From: Novosphingobium sp. | Lineage (GTDB): Bacteria; Pseudomonadota; Alphaproteobacteria; Sphingomonadales; Sphingomonadaceae | Direction: 5' to 3' | Assembly (NCBI RefSeq): GCF_039595395.1 | Contig: NZ_JBCNLP010000005.1 | Location: forward strand, 124,001-188,000 | Length of the DNA stretch: 64,000 nt | Shown here: positions 24,464 to 33,899 of the stretch, piece after piece | Position numbering within the stretch: the stretch's first letter is position 1 | Layout: the number at the start of each line of letters is the position of its first letter | Notes under the pieces: model-generated | Told to the model about the DNA's origin: nothing | The model's database searches: none | What the model saw: the letters and a program-made list of their open reading frames with translations, nothing else | Position numbers and translations under genes: made by a program

Positions 24464-25486
24464 ATGACACAGCAAGCCCCCCTCTTCGTCACGCGCCGCA
24501 GCGTCCTTGGCACCGGCATCGCCGCCGCCGGAGTCGCCGCCACCGCGCGCCCCGCAACCGCACACGCACCGGTTCACCCGCGCGTGAGCCACAACTCTGG
24601 CGGCGGCTTCTGGCCAAATGGCGCCCGCATCGCTGTTAGCCTGTCGCTGATGTTCGAAGCGGGCGGCCAGCCCATTTCGGGCGCCGGCGGCCCCATTCCC
24701 GAGCCCATCCAGAACGGGCTCCCCGATCTCCCGACAAACGCCTTCTTCCAATATGGTATCTACGAAGGCATCCCGCGCATCCTCGACCTGATGGACAAGC
24801 ACCAGATCAAACTCAGCTCCTTCATGGTGGGCGAAGCGGTGCGCAGGGCGCCGGATATCGCGCAGGAAATCGTGCGGCGTGGACATGAAGCCGGTGCGCA
24901 TGGTGATGCCTGGCGCAATAGCTACACCCTCGATCCCGAGGCGGAAAAGCGCTTTATCGCTGCTGGCGCGGAAAGCATCCACAAGATCACCGGCTTCAAC
25001 CCCGTGGGCTGGAACGCCTATTGGCTGCGCAATTCGCCTAACACGCTCGATATCCTGAAGTCTCTGGGTTTCCTCTACCACATCGACGAACCCAGCGCCG
25101 ACCAGCCCTTCATCGTCAAGCTCAAGGGCGGCGACTTCGTCACCGTGCCCTACACGCTGCATATGAACGACATTTCGGCCTATCCGCTCACCGGCTGGAA
25201 CCCGGCCGCCTACGAACAGGCGCTAAAGGACGAATTCGACCAGCTTTACGAGGAAGGCGCCACGCAGCGCCGCATGATGGTCGTGTCCATGCACGACCGG
25301 ATGGAGGGCCATGCCAACCGCATCCGCGTGATGGACCGCTTCCTCACCTATGCCCGCTCGAAACCCGGCGTGTGGTTCGCCCGCAAGGACGAGATTGCCC
25401 AATGGGCGCTGACACGCCGCGCCCATACCCCTGTCTACAACCGTGCTCTTCCCACCGAAACCGGCCTGCCCGGCTCGGCAGCTTAA
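24464..25486 (+). CDS. Polysaccharide deacetylase family protein with Tat-like signal
   Basis: The 340-residue protein begins with TRRSVLGTGIAAAGVAATA, a twin-arginine-like signal. The body shows a NodB/PuuE-type carbohydrate esterase 4 fold: GIPRILDLMDKHQIKLSSFM, GHEAGAHGDAWRNSYTL and MVVSMHDRMEGHANRIRVMD. The PuuE subgroup includes allantoinase-like amidohydrolases acting on small molecules rather than chitin. An SDR-like gene follows after 11 bp and a SnoaL-like gene after that, forming a three-gene operon. The substrate is open; amide hydrolysis of a small molecule is as likely as deacetylation of a glycan. Confidence 0.8.
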   Translation: MTQQAPLFVTRRSVLGTGIAAAGVAATARPATAHAPVHPRVSHNSGGGFWPNGARIAVSLSLMFEAGGQPISGAGGPIPEPIQNGLPDLPTNAFFQYGIYEGIPRILDLMDKHQIKLSSFMVGEAVRRAPDIAQEIVRRGHEAGAHGDAWRNSYTLDPEAEKRFIAAGAESIHKITGFNPVGWNAYWLRNSPNTLDILKSLGFLYHIDEPSADQPFIVKLKGGDFVTVPYTLHMNDISAYPLTGWNPAAYEQALKDEFDQLYEEGATQRRMMVVSMHDRMEGHANRIRVMDRFLTYARSKPGVWFARKDEIAQWALTRRAHTPVYNRALPTETGLPGSAA

Positions 25487-25497
25487 GGAGTGATGTG

Positions 25498-26208
25498 ATG
25501 ACGATATCTCTTTCCGGTCAGTCCGTTCTGATCGTCGGCGCTGGTGGCGGCGTTGGCCGCGCCGCGCTGGAGACCTTTGCCCGCCAGGGCGCCATCGTGA
25601 CGGCTGCGGGCCGCCCGGGCGACGCCCTCTCCACCGCCGCCGCTGCAGCCGGTGTGGCCCCCACCCCGCTCGATTTCCTCGACAACGATGCGGTGGAAGC
25701 CTTCTTCGCCGCCCATGCCCCCTTCGACCATGTGGTGATCGCCGCAGCCTCGACCAAATCCGGCTCGGTGGCCGGGCTGGATCTCGATGCCGCCAAGGCC
25801 GCGATGGAGAGCAAGTTCTGGGGCGCCTATCGCGTGGCTCGCGCCGCCAAGGTCAACCCCGGCGGCTCGATCACGCTGGTCTCGGGCTTCCTCTCGCACC
25901 GGCCCAGCGCCGGGGCCGTATTGCAAGGCGCCATCAACGCCGCGCTGGAGGCTTTGGGGCGCGGCCTTGCGCTGGAACGCGCGCCGGTGCGGGTCAACAC
26001 CGTGTCCCCTGGGCTGGTCAACACGCCGCTGTGGCAGGGCATGAGCGAGGAAGCCCGCGACGGCATGTTCGAACGCACCGCCGCCCGCCTGCCCGCTGGC
26101 CGCATCGGTCAGCCCGAGGACATCGCCTCGGCCATTCTCTTCGTCGCCACCAACCCCTTCGCCACCGGCTCGACCATCACGGTCGATGGCGGCGGCACGA
26201 TCGCCTGA
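25498..26208 (+). CDS. SDR-like protein lacking the usual catalytic Tyr/Lys
   Basis: The 236-residue protein has an SDR Rossmann fold: VLIVGAGGGVGRAALETFA at residues 9-27, RVNTVSPGLVNTPLW, and the C-terminal FATGSTITVDGGGTIA. Where SDRs have YxxxK, this reads AGAVLQGAINAALEALG, with Gln and Asn aligned to the Tyr and Lys positions. I have seen this variant in a recurrent SDR subgroup, so it is probably a real subfamily rather than damage. It may bind NAD(P) but use other residues or a non-redox role. GGAG precedes the ATG. It lies between the deacetylase and SnoaL-like genes. Confidence 0.75.
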   Translation: MTISLSGQSVLIVGAGGGVGRAALETFARQGAIVTAAGRPGDALSTAAAAAGVAPTPLDFLDNDAVEAFFAAHAPFDHVVIAAASTKSGSVAGLDLDAAKAAMESKFWGAYRVARAAKVNPGGSITLVSGFLSHRPSAGAVLQGAINAALEALGRGLALERAPVRVNTVSPGLVNTPLWQGMSEEARDGMFERTAARLPAGRIGQPEDIASAILFVATNPFATGSTITVDGGGTIA

Positions 26209-26218
26209 GGACACCGCC

Positions 26219-26761
26219 ATGCGCTTTCCCATCCTTGCCGCCCTTGCCATGGCGCTCGCCATGCCCGCCCATGCCGCAACGCTCAGCGACAGCCAGGCCG
26301 TGGCCATGGCCAAACCGCAGACGCTGATCGTCTCGCCCGATCTCAAACCTGCCGCGCGCCGCGCCCTGCTACGCCCGGTCGACCAGTTCTATGGCTTCTG
26401 GATCAACGGCAGCGCAAAGCTGCTGGCCGCCGCCATCTCGCCGAACTTTGTGGATCACACCCTGCCCGCCGGTCGCCCGCAGGGGCCAACCGGGCCTGCG
26501 CTTGCCTCCAAGGGGTTTCTGGGCGCGGTGCCCGATCTGGAGATGACGGTCGTCCAGCGGATCGTGGTGGGGGATCGGGTGGTCTCGCATCTGCGCTTCA
26601 CCGGGCATTTCACCGGCAGTTTTCAGGGACATGCCGGCAAGGGCCAGAAGGTCGATTTCATCGCCACCGACATTCTGCGCGTGCAGCACGGCGCCATCAC
26701 CGACAACTGGCACCTGGAGGACAATCTGACCTTCCTCCAGCAGATCGGTCTGGTGCCCTGA
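26219..26761 (+). CDS. SnoaL/NTF2-like protein with signal peptide
   Basis: The 180-residue protein starts MRFPILAALAMALAMPAHAA, a clear signal peptide. It then shows an NTF2-like alpha+beta barrel: RPVDQFYGFWINGSAKLLAA, ISPNFVDHTLPAGRPQGPTG, VVQRIVVGDRVVSHLRFTGH and HGAITDNWHLEDNLTFLQQI. SnoaL-like proteins act as cyclases, isomerases or hydrolases on small hydrophobic substrates. It begins 10 bp after the SDR stop, so it is the third operon gene and probably works in the periplasm with the exported deacetylase. Confidence 0.75.
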   Translation: MRFPILAALAMALAMPAHAATLSDSQAVAMAKPQTLIVSPDLKPAARRALLRPVDQFYGFWINGSAKLLAAAISPNFVDHTLPAGRPQGPTGPALASKGFLGAVPDLEMTVVQRIVVGDRVVSHLRFTGHFTGSFQGHAGKGQKVDFIATDILRVQHGAITDNWHLEDNLTFLQQIGLVP

Positions 26762-27037
26762 CAGGTGTCGGGACGACGCCCTGCCTGCGAGGCGGCAGAG
26801 CGCGGCACCTCCTCCAATCAGCTTTGCTGTGTAGACCTGACGGCAGGTACTCTGCGATACTCGAAAGCCATTGATTGATCGATTTTAGGTCATGATCATA
26901 CACATGATCCAAATCTGCCATGATTTCTGCCATGATTTTTCTTTGGCGTCCCGCAGCCGTATGTTAGAGGCCAAAAATCCGCAGAGTTCTGCGGATCTCA
27001 ACATGGCTGGATTTCACGAATTATCGTTGTTAGCTGT

Positions 27038-28834
27038 TGGAAAAACACCTACGATTTCGCCGAGCCCAAGACCTTCACCACTAGCTTCGAGCCGACCAAG
27101 CGCGAATTACTCTTCGTGATGGACGGCACCACGAAAATGGACTGGAACGACGGGTGGTATGAGGCAGACCATGTCTGGGTCGGCTTCAAGGCCGACTTCA
27201 GCCGCGACGCCGGTGCCGACAAGACCGCGCCATATGCGGTCGAATACCCCGCCGCCACCCATGTCACCGAAACCATCCTGTTGCCGCCAGGTGTGGGCAC
27301 CTTTGTGGTGGCCCCCGGATCGGATGTCGACCAGACCGTGGCGGGGCGCGAATACCACCGCCATGCCAGAGTCGAGGGCGACCGCTTCATGGTCGAGGAA
27401 AGCGACCGCAGCATCGCCCAGGAATTTCCCGCCGCGCAGGCCCCCGCAGCGGAGCAAACCCTGCGCGCTCTGGCCAAGAAAAGCGTCTATCTGCGCCAGC
27501 CCAGAGGTTACAGCGGAACGCAGGCCGAGCGCGATGCCATCATGGCCTCCGACCCCGCCACGGCGCCGGAACTGGTCAACAAGGCCCGCCTGCTGCTGAA
27601 CGCCCAACGAACCGAGGATGGGGTGAAGGCACTGGACAAGGCCATCGCTCTCGATCCAAAAAACGCCGAAGCTTTCGGCCTGCGGGCTATCGCAAGGATG
27701 AATCTGCAGCAGACAGCGGCGGCCAAACCCGATGTCGATGCGGCTTTGGCGATCAACCCGCATGATGGAACGGCGCTGCAGGCGCGGGGAGAGCTCGCGG
27801 GCCTTGAAAAGGACTATGCCGCGGCGGTCGAAGCCTTTTCCGGCCTGTTGCAAGGCTCGCCCGGTTACAGCCCGGCGCTGCTTGGCCGGGCCCATGCCTA
27901 TTACGCGCAGCGCCGTCTCGATCTGGCACTGGCCGACACTGACAACGCGGTCAAGACGATGCCTGCCAATGCCGAGCTGCGCTTGCTGCGCGCCAACATT
28001 CTGCATGACAAGGGCGATCGGAAGGGCGTGGCGGCGGAAGCCGACGCGCTGATGGCGCCGGCACCCAACGACGTCTATTCGCTGGCCGCCGCCAGCCGCA
28101 TCTATGCCGCAGTCCAGCAGCGGGATAACGCGATGCACGCGCTCGACAAGGCGATGGCGATCGGCCCGACCAGCTACATCTATCTCAGCCGCTATGATCT
28201 GCGGCCCGCAAGCGACCTTGCCGGGCGGCGAAGCGATATTGACGCCGCGCTCCGTCTGGAACCGACCTCGCCGGAGGGTCTAACTGCGAAGGCCTATCTT
28301 CAGGGGGAACAGGGCAACTGGCGCGGGGCAACCGAAACCCTGTCCCCGTTGATTGCCCGCTTTCCATCCCGCTCCGACCTGCTGCTCAGGCGGGGTATCG
28401 CCTACGCCAAATTGGGGAATGCCCCGGCCGCCGACAGGGATTTTTCCGAGGCCAGGACCCGTACCAAGGGCGCGCAGCCGCTCAACAGCCTGTGCTGGGC
28501 CAATGCGATTGCAGGGGTCGGGCTGAACCGCGCCCTGGAAGAGTGCGATGCGGCGCTGGCCATCACGCCCGAAGCGCTCGACATTCAGGACAGCCGGGCT
28601 CTGGTTCTGCTGCGGCTGGGGCGACTGGATGAGGCACTCGACACCTACAACCGCATTCTGGCCAAGGCCCCGACCCAGTGGCCCTCGCTTTACGGACGGG
28701 CACTGGCCGAGGAGCGCAAGGGCGACACCGCCGCCGCAGCCCGGGATGCCACTGCGGCACTGAAAGCCAATCCCGGCGAAAAGGATGATTACGCGCGCTA
28801 TGGCCTTGTGCTGCAGACCAAGGTGAGCGGCTGA
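27038..28834 (+). pseudogene. 5'-truncated DUF3857/TPR-repeat protein
   Basis: The readable frame starts near 27038 (WKNTYDFAEPKTFTTSFEP) without a good start codon. It continues as the C-terminal half of a DUF3857-type protein (APYAVEYPAATHVTETILLP) followed by about ten TPR units (for example AIALDPKNAEAFGLRAIARM and LLRANILHDKGDRKGVAAEA). Family members are usually near 900 residues with an N-terminal DUF3857 and transglutaminase-like domain; those are missing here. An ATG at 27116 could still give a 572-residue TPR protein. The break lies just downstream of a stretch (26880-27000) with no gene, which suggests a deletion or recombination junction. Confidence 0.6.
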
Positions 28835-29058
28835 GTGTCCGCCTTGCTCCTTGCAGGGAATAGGCCAGCGAACATTTATGCATCATAATACGCTGCGCAG
28901 GTGGTGCACCGTAGTCGATCATAGGCAGAACTTCATGCGCCATAGTCCTCTAGAGCGCCAAATGGTGTCCTCGACCTCGCGAATCCTGTCATGCATGAGA
29001 AGACATGAACTATCTCCCGATGGTCCAAGTTTTCGCTCGCATCCCCCCGTCCACACCC

Positions 29059-29395
29059 TAGAGCATTTTTCGATCAGTTAGGATCGTAACCGCATGAACT
29101 GAAGTAGTTAGCGCATTCGGTGGGCTGGAAGACATCGACGAGTTTGCCGATGAGGCCCCGTAAACCGCTGACGGTTCGCTCGCCTGCTTTCCGGAGCCTG
29201 GCTTTGAGGCGGGAGAATGCCTTCTCGATCGGGTTGAAGTCAGGACTGTAGGGCGGGAGGAAGCGGAGCGTCGCTCCTGCCGCTTCGATCCGATCCCGGA
29301 CCGCCGGGCGCTTATGGCTCGACAGATTGTCCATGAATCATAAAGTGCCGCCGGAGGGAAACCCTCACGATTCATAGCAGTTGAAAAACGCTCTA
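29059..29395 (-). mobile_element. IS630-family remnant (337-bp MITE-like derivative)
   Basis: The element is bounded by TAGAGCATTTTTCGATC (29059 side) and, on the other strand, TAGAGCGTTTTTC (29395 side), with TA at both ends as expected for IS630 targets. It keeps the transposase 3' end (MDNLSSHKRPAVRDRIEAAG to SSCGYDPN) but lacks the N-terminal half. Compared with the 648-bp copy at 54450-55097, it lacks exactly one 311-bp segment between two TCATGGA direct repeats. It is in the opposite orientation to that copy. Confidence 0.85.
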
Positions 29396-29406
29396 GATAA
29401 AGTCTA

Positions 29407-29445
29407 ACGGATAGCCCAGCGATAATACTCACCCAAGCTATCCGT
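29407..29445. repeat. Inverted repeat beside the IS remnant
   Basis: ACGGATAGC (29407-29415) and GCTATCCGT (29437-29445) are perfect 9-bp inverted repeats 21 bp apart. They lie about 80 bp past the stop of the minus-strand outer membrane protein gene and could be a weak terminator. Confidence 0.35.
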
Positions 29446-29523
29446 CAATTCAACCTTTTCCATCCGCGGTCAATTCGTCCCGGCATATGTTGTACATCCG
29501 ACACCGCTCCGCAGTTCGAATCA

Positions 29524-30126
29524 TCAAAAGCGCAAGCCAACTCCATTTACGATCTGATTGCGCGATACTTGTTCCGAATAGCGAGTATAGCGATATTCTC
29601 CTAAAACATAAACAGGACCGATTAAAGAATACTGCAAGCCAATGCCCGCACGAATTCCGCCATTATCGCGCGCGTAATCGGGGTCAAGTGTCACCTTGCC
29701 ACCTTGCCCCGGATGTAAGCCGATGTTGCTCGAGAAACGGGCGTTTGCATAACCGACTTTCGCATAGAGGTGTAGGCTCGGCATGGCGTGCAAGGTGATA
29801 CGCGCACCTGCATAAATATCCCGGCCAATCTGGAATTGGCGTTCAGTAGAGGTCCTGCCCTGACCTGCGGTGGTACCACTCAACGCCGCATCAATGCCAA
29901 ATGAAACGCGTGGCGTCACCGACACATCATAACCAATATTACCACCATAGGCGACCCCATGGATTTTCTGATCCGATAGAACATTTGTCGGCGCGTTTGC
30001 GCTCTGCCCAATCTGGTCCCAACCGAGTTGCGCTTCGACGCGGGTTTCTCCCTTGGCAAGGGCAGCTTCAGGGGTGGACGTAAGCAATGCCACCATCATC
30101 CCCACGGAACAAAGCTTAAATTGCAT
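29524..30126 (-). CDS. Outer membrane beta-barrel protein (porin/Opa-like)
   Basis: The 200-residue protein starts MQFKLCSVGMMVALLTSTPE with a signal peptide cleaved near ALAKG. It then has alternating beta strands (THRVEAQLGWDQ-type, HGVAYGGNIGYDVSVTPRVS, LHLYAKVGYANARFSSNIGL, VYVLGEYRYTRYSEQ) and ends in VGLRF, with the C-terminal phenylalanine expected for barrel insertion. GGGAG precedes the ATG. The flanking sequence (30130-30360) is noticeably AT-rich compared with the rest, which suggests foreign origin. Function is structural or adhesin/porin-like; nothing more specific can be said. Confidence 0.75.
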   Translation of the reverse strand: MQFKLCSVGMMVALLTSTPEAALAKGETRVEAQLGWDQIGQSANAPTNVLSDQKIHGVAYGGNIGYDVSVTPRVSFGIDAALSGTTAGQGRTSTERQFQIGRDIYAGARITLHAMPSLHLYAKVGYANARFSSNIGLHPGQGGKVTLDPDYARDNGGIRAGIGLQYSLIGPVYVLGEYRYTRYSEQVSRNQIVNGVGLRF

Positions 30127-30538
30127 AATAGCTCCCTCTTCTATGCAGATTTTTGATATCTTAACCACTGCACACACAGAGGATTACGTTCAATCAATTG
30201 CCAAAATAATTCAACATAAATTGTTTCATATTTATTTTTATTCCAAATCCTGCGCCAACAACCGAAATAGCTTTTCTCGTCCCTGCCCCATCCGACCTGA
30301 ACCCGTTTGTCAGAACTGCAAATTTCAGCGATGAAAATCACAAAGCTGACCGCAAAGTTGTGAGGTGCCCCCACGGCAGTCCCTCGATCATAGCGTGAGT
30401 CAGGGGCGGAGATATGAAGCCTCGGGCGCCTGCACAAGCGCGTCGTTCATGATGGTTTCGTCTTGCACAAAGGCTCTACGCGCTAATACAGGCGCGCAGT
30501 CGGCAGGCGTGCATCCTTCCTTAATCAGGTCTTTTCTT

Positions 30539-31204
30539 CTAGTATGTTGCGCTGCTTGGGACCCGCCCGACGGTGGCATCAATGATCTGCCCGCCCATGG
30601 CCAGATAGCCACACTCCTTAAGCACTGCATCGGACGGGCGAAGTGCTGCTCGATGGCCCTGGCCTTGACCAGGCGCTCGCGGAACAAACATGCTGACGCA
30701 AAATTCTGCGATATCCAGGGCCTCATTGATCTTCGTGAGCCAGTCGGTCAGATCGGCGCCCGCCATCTCGTAGGCGTCCGCCGCTGTCAGCGGCCGAGGC
30801 GTCACGAGAGCTGATCCGGCCAACTGGTAGAAAGCAATGCCATCACGGGCGATATCGACCCAGAAATACTCGCCGCGTGTCAGGCCAGAATTCACCTCAT
30901 CGAGCGCGTGGACGGTGAGGTTCACCGGGCGCGCGATCGCTGTATCGCGCTGGATCTTGTCCTCTGAGACGTACCAATATTCCGCGATGTCGGTGAGATC
31001 CTTGTGCCCCACGACGATGAGAATGTCTAAGGCAGACTGATAGCCGTTCGCTGGCTCATCGATCCAGTCATAGCGAGCATAGGCCGCCGAACAGGATGAT
31101 CTGTGCCGCATGCTGGAGTTTACGCGTCGCCATCCGGTGAAAGCCGCAGGCATGTGACGCTTTTGTCCGGTCTTTAAGATTGCAGGCACTTCAAAACGCT
31201 CCAT
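30539..31204 (-). pseudogene. Nucleotidyltransferase (MNT)/HEPN-type gene, degenerate
   Basis: Residues from YARYDWIDEPANGYQ through ILIVVGHKDLTDIAEYWYVS, RPVNLTVHALDEVNSGLTRG and EYFWVDIARDGIAFYQLAG match the nucleotidyltransferase-plus-HEPN proteins that recur in sphingomonads. The LQHAAQIILFG strand that should precede YARYDW is in another frame, so there is a frameshift around 31080. The first catalytic aspartate of the SDxD-like pair is alanine (SALDIL). The HEPN half is lost after ALDIAEFC. It is therefore a dead gene in a decayed mobile segment. Confidence 0.55.
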
Positions 31205-31431
31205 TGTAAGGCCATGCCGAAATACGTTCCCCTTGAGATAGGTACCCCGGTTCAGGCCAGTGCGAGCGATCTAATCGCCTTCAAACGACAATTTTATTTG
31301 GAGTAGATATAGTTTAGGTAGCTGATTTTAATGTCTATTTTTGAGCAATGCGGTCGTGTGAAGTATGTGTCAAATATGACGGTTGTGGACGCCCTCAGAC
31401 AATCTGGGACAAAGACGGGTAGCCGCCCGCC

Positions 31432-33098
31432 TGCCGCCTCGTTGAGCGCGTGAGCCTCCGCATTGGTGTGGGTGAGAATGATCCAGCTCGCCTCCGGACT
31501 CGCCTGCCGCTGGGCATCCCAGCGGTCGATCAGATCAACGCGCGCCGCCTCGCGGGTTTCCATCGCATGGACATGGCCCTTCTCCGCATAGGCCTCGATC
31601 GCACCATCCACCTTCCCCGTCGCCAGATCCCTCGTTGCCTGCCGCTGCCAGTCCTCGCGCTGGCGCCAAACCTCGGTGATCTCGACGCCGCCATGCCGCT
31701 CGTGGATGGCGCGGAAGGCCGCGCCCGCCTCGATGGCCTGAAGCTGCTGCTGATCGCCGACCATCACCAGCACATCGCGGGAAGTGAGCAGATCATAGCC
31801 CTGCTTCCAGCCATGCTCCATGCTGGCAAACGTGCGCAAAGCGATGCCCGATCCGCTTTCCAGATTTTCCGCCGCGATGCCGGAAAGCGCGGCGCCCCGC
31901 ACAGTGTAGCCGGCCTCCTTCCAAGCCTCGCTGGCGACGCCCAGCATCGCGCTATTGCCCGCCCCCGCCGTGCCAATCACCACCCCCAGATCGCGGGCAC
32001 ACGTCACATGGGTCAGCGCATCGGCCTGCTCGCCCGACAGCACCAGACTGCGCTCGCTGGCGGCGCGGCTCAGGGCGCCATCCCTTGCAGCATCGCTGAC
32101 GCGGTGATGCTCACGCTGGGCCATCAGTTCCACCGCGCGGCGCAGCCGCTCCTCGGTCTCGATCATCTCCTTGGTCGTGAAGCGCTCCTGCCCCGATGAG
32201 TCATGGCCCAGCTCGACCAGTTCGGGCGAGCCCTTCACCGCCGCTATTACCGCATTGAACTGCTCCCGCCCTTCGCTGTGACGATGAACGAAATGGGCGA
32301 GATCGCGATTGGTGAAGGTGGCCTGCTGGTGGGTAATGGGGTCGAGCGCCAGCTCTGGATGGACGATTAGCTTCTCGCCATTCTCCCGCTCGATGCGCAG
32401 ATAATCCTCGGCCCGGTCGCTGTCCAGTCCTTGCTCCTGCATGCACTGCCCGGCAGCGCCGATCTTGTGCTGGGGAAGGTCGATGCCCTGGGCCTCATAA
32501 CTGCGGTGATCCACGCTGGCATCGATATCGAGTTCGGCCAGACGCTGGTTCACATGATCGGCCCAAGCTTCGCGCCAATGCGTCCGAAGCTCTGTCCGAT
32601 TCCAGTCGCGCACCTTGGCGCCGAAGCTCATGTCGCCGTTCTCGTCGGCGCGTGCTTCCCACATCGTCAGCATCACAAGGGCATGGGGTTTGGCGAAGCC
32701 ATCCCCCCCCCCCCCCGATCCCAATGGACATTGAGATCGGCGATCATGCCCCGGTCCACAAACTCGACCTGCACAGAGTCACGGGCCAGGGCGATGCCCT
32801 GCTCCTGGGTCATCTCCCTTGGAATAGCGAATTCCACTTCGCGGGAGAGGTGGGCATCCTTGCGCAGTTCGGCGGCCTCGACAGCATTCCAGAGCTTTTC
32901 CCTGTCCTGCCATTCCTCTTTCGCGCCCTCGGGCAGAAGCACTTCGCTGTGGACCACGTCGCGCTTGTTGGAAAAGTCGTGGGTCCGGCCCAGGCGCTCA
33001 TCGTGCAGACGGCCCGCGGAGCGGTAGGCGGCGGCGGCCACGGCGGAGGAGCCGCCGCAGCGCGAGATGACCTTGGCCGAGAAGTGGTAGATCGCCAT
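31432..33098 (-). pseudogene. traA: Conjugal relaxase/helicase TraA (Ti-type), decayed
   Basis: From ATG 33098 the frame reads MAIYHFSAKVISRCGGSSAV, then AAYRSAGRLHDERLGRTHDF and VEFAIPREMTQEQGIALARD, the MobA/MobL-type relaxase start of TraA. A run of 14 C (32703-32716, G on the coding strand) breaks the frame; the next frame continues with LVMLTMWEARADENGDMSFG and the helicase part. The Walker A site reads GTAGAGNSAML, with Asn in place of Lys. DVLVMVGDQQQLQ lacks about 28 residues, including the Walker B DEAG segment expected there. Homology stops after THTNAEAHALNEAA near 31432, so roughly the C-terminal half is gone. oriT and traC/traD lie upstream, divergent. Confidence 0.8.
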
Positions 33099-33127
33099 AG
33101 CGGCATACCATCTACACCCTGAAGCGC

Positions 33128-33157
33128 ACGTCGGCACGACGTATAAGCGCGCCCTCC
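33128..33157. other. oriT: Origin of transfer (oriT), pTi/RSF1010-like
   Basis: Between divergent traA and traC lies the inverted repeat ACGTCG (33128-33133)/CGACGT (33137-33142), followed at once by TAAGCGCGCCCTCC (33144-33157). The latter matches the RSF1010 nick core TAAGTGCGCCCTCC at 13 of 14 positions as I recall it. The longer GACGTATAA-NN-GCGCCCT matches the pTi oriT. Position, palindrome and nick core agree with Q-type conjugation systems in which TraA cuts here. Confidence 0.75.
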
Positions 33158-33270
33158 AACCCTTTGCGGATTTTCGGGATCACACGGTCTCAGGGGATTT
33201 CAGCAACTTGGCAGAGAGACGCGCGAGGGATAGCTGGTCTGTCCGTTCCCCTCAAGGAAGGACCGACTCG

Positions 33271-33615
33271 ATGCGTAAGCCCCGCGATTTCGATGCTGAC
33301 CTCAAAGCCCTGGAAGCCCGCGCCAACCAGCTCAAGTCCCGCAAGCAACAGCAGCTTGGCGAGCTGGTGATCGCGACCGGGGCTGACGCACTGCCGATCG
33401 AGGAACTGGCGGGCGTACTGCTCGCCGCTGCATCCACCGGCACCGCGCCCAACGCCAGCGACCGTCAAACACGGGAGGGCTGGCGCAAGGCGGGCGCTGC
33501 TTTCTTTCAGCGCGGGGCGAAGGCCTCAGCATCTGGCGCTGATCGCGGTGACGGCGGCGCACCGCCGCTCACGGCAGGCGCTCAACCGGCTCAAGGCTCA
33601 GGCGGCGCGGCATGA
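33271..33615 (+). CDS. traC: Conjugal transfer protein, TraC-like
   Basis: The 114-residue protein starts MRKPRDFDADLKALEARANQ and continues KSRKQQQLGELVIATGADAL. This is the small charged helical type encoded first in traCDG operons and often annotated TraC or TraD in sphingomonads. It probably helps relaxosome assembly at oriT. AAGGAAGG precedes the ATG. It diverges from traA across oriT, as in Ti plasmids. Its end overlaps traD by 68 bp. Confidence 0.7.
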   Translation: MRKPRDFDADLKALEARANQLKSRKQQQLGELVIATGADALPIEELAGVLLAAASTGTAPNASDRQTREGWRKAGAAFFQRGAKASASGADRGDGGAPPLTAGAQPAQGSGGAA

Positions 33616-33850
33616 CACGCGAGAATGGCAGGTGAAGCGCCGCGAACGCACGCGTCATCTGATCGAGCTGGGCGGCCTCATCATCAAGGCCGGACTGGTC
33701 GAGCTGACCGATGATGACCGCGCCGTCCTGCTCGGCATCATGGTGGAAGCCGCAGCCAAACTGCACGGCGAGGAACGCGAGCAGGCGCTGACGCTTTGGC
33801 GGCGGCGCGGGCAACGAGCCTTCGCGGCGGATCGGGATGGCGAGCTGTAG
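33548..33850 (+). CDS. traD: Conjugal transfer protein TraD
   Basis: The 100-residue protein contains WQVKRRERTRHLIELGGLII and KAGLVELTDDDRAVLLGIMV, the conserved core of the small TraD family of Ti-type transfer systems (not the F-type coupling protein). A GTG at 33548 opens the frame inside traC; an exact start is uncertain. No traG coupling-protein gene follows, so the operon is truncated and transfer in cis is not complete here. Confidence 0.75.
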   Translation: MTAAHRRSRQALNRLKAQAARHDTREWQVKRRERTRHLIELGGLIIKAGLVELTDDDRAVLLGIMVEAAAKLHGEEREQALTLWRRRGQRAFAADRDGEL

Positions 33851-33899
33851 CGGCGCCGATCTCGCGGTAAGGAAGGGTCGCCTCGCTCATGGTCAACCG

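Noticed and set aside
29407..29445. ACGGATAGC/GCTATCCGT as a sixth IclR operator
   Set aside because: It contains the half-site letters, but the half-sites are arranged outward with a 21-bp gap, so geometry differs from the 6-5-6 palindrome.
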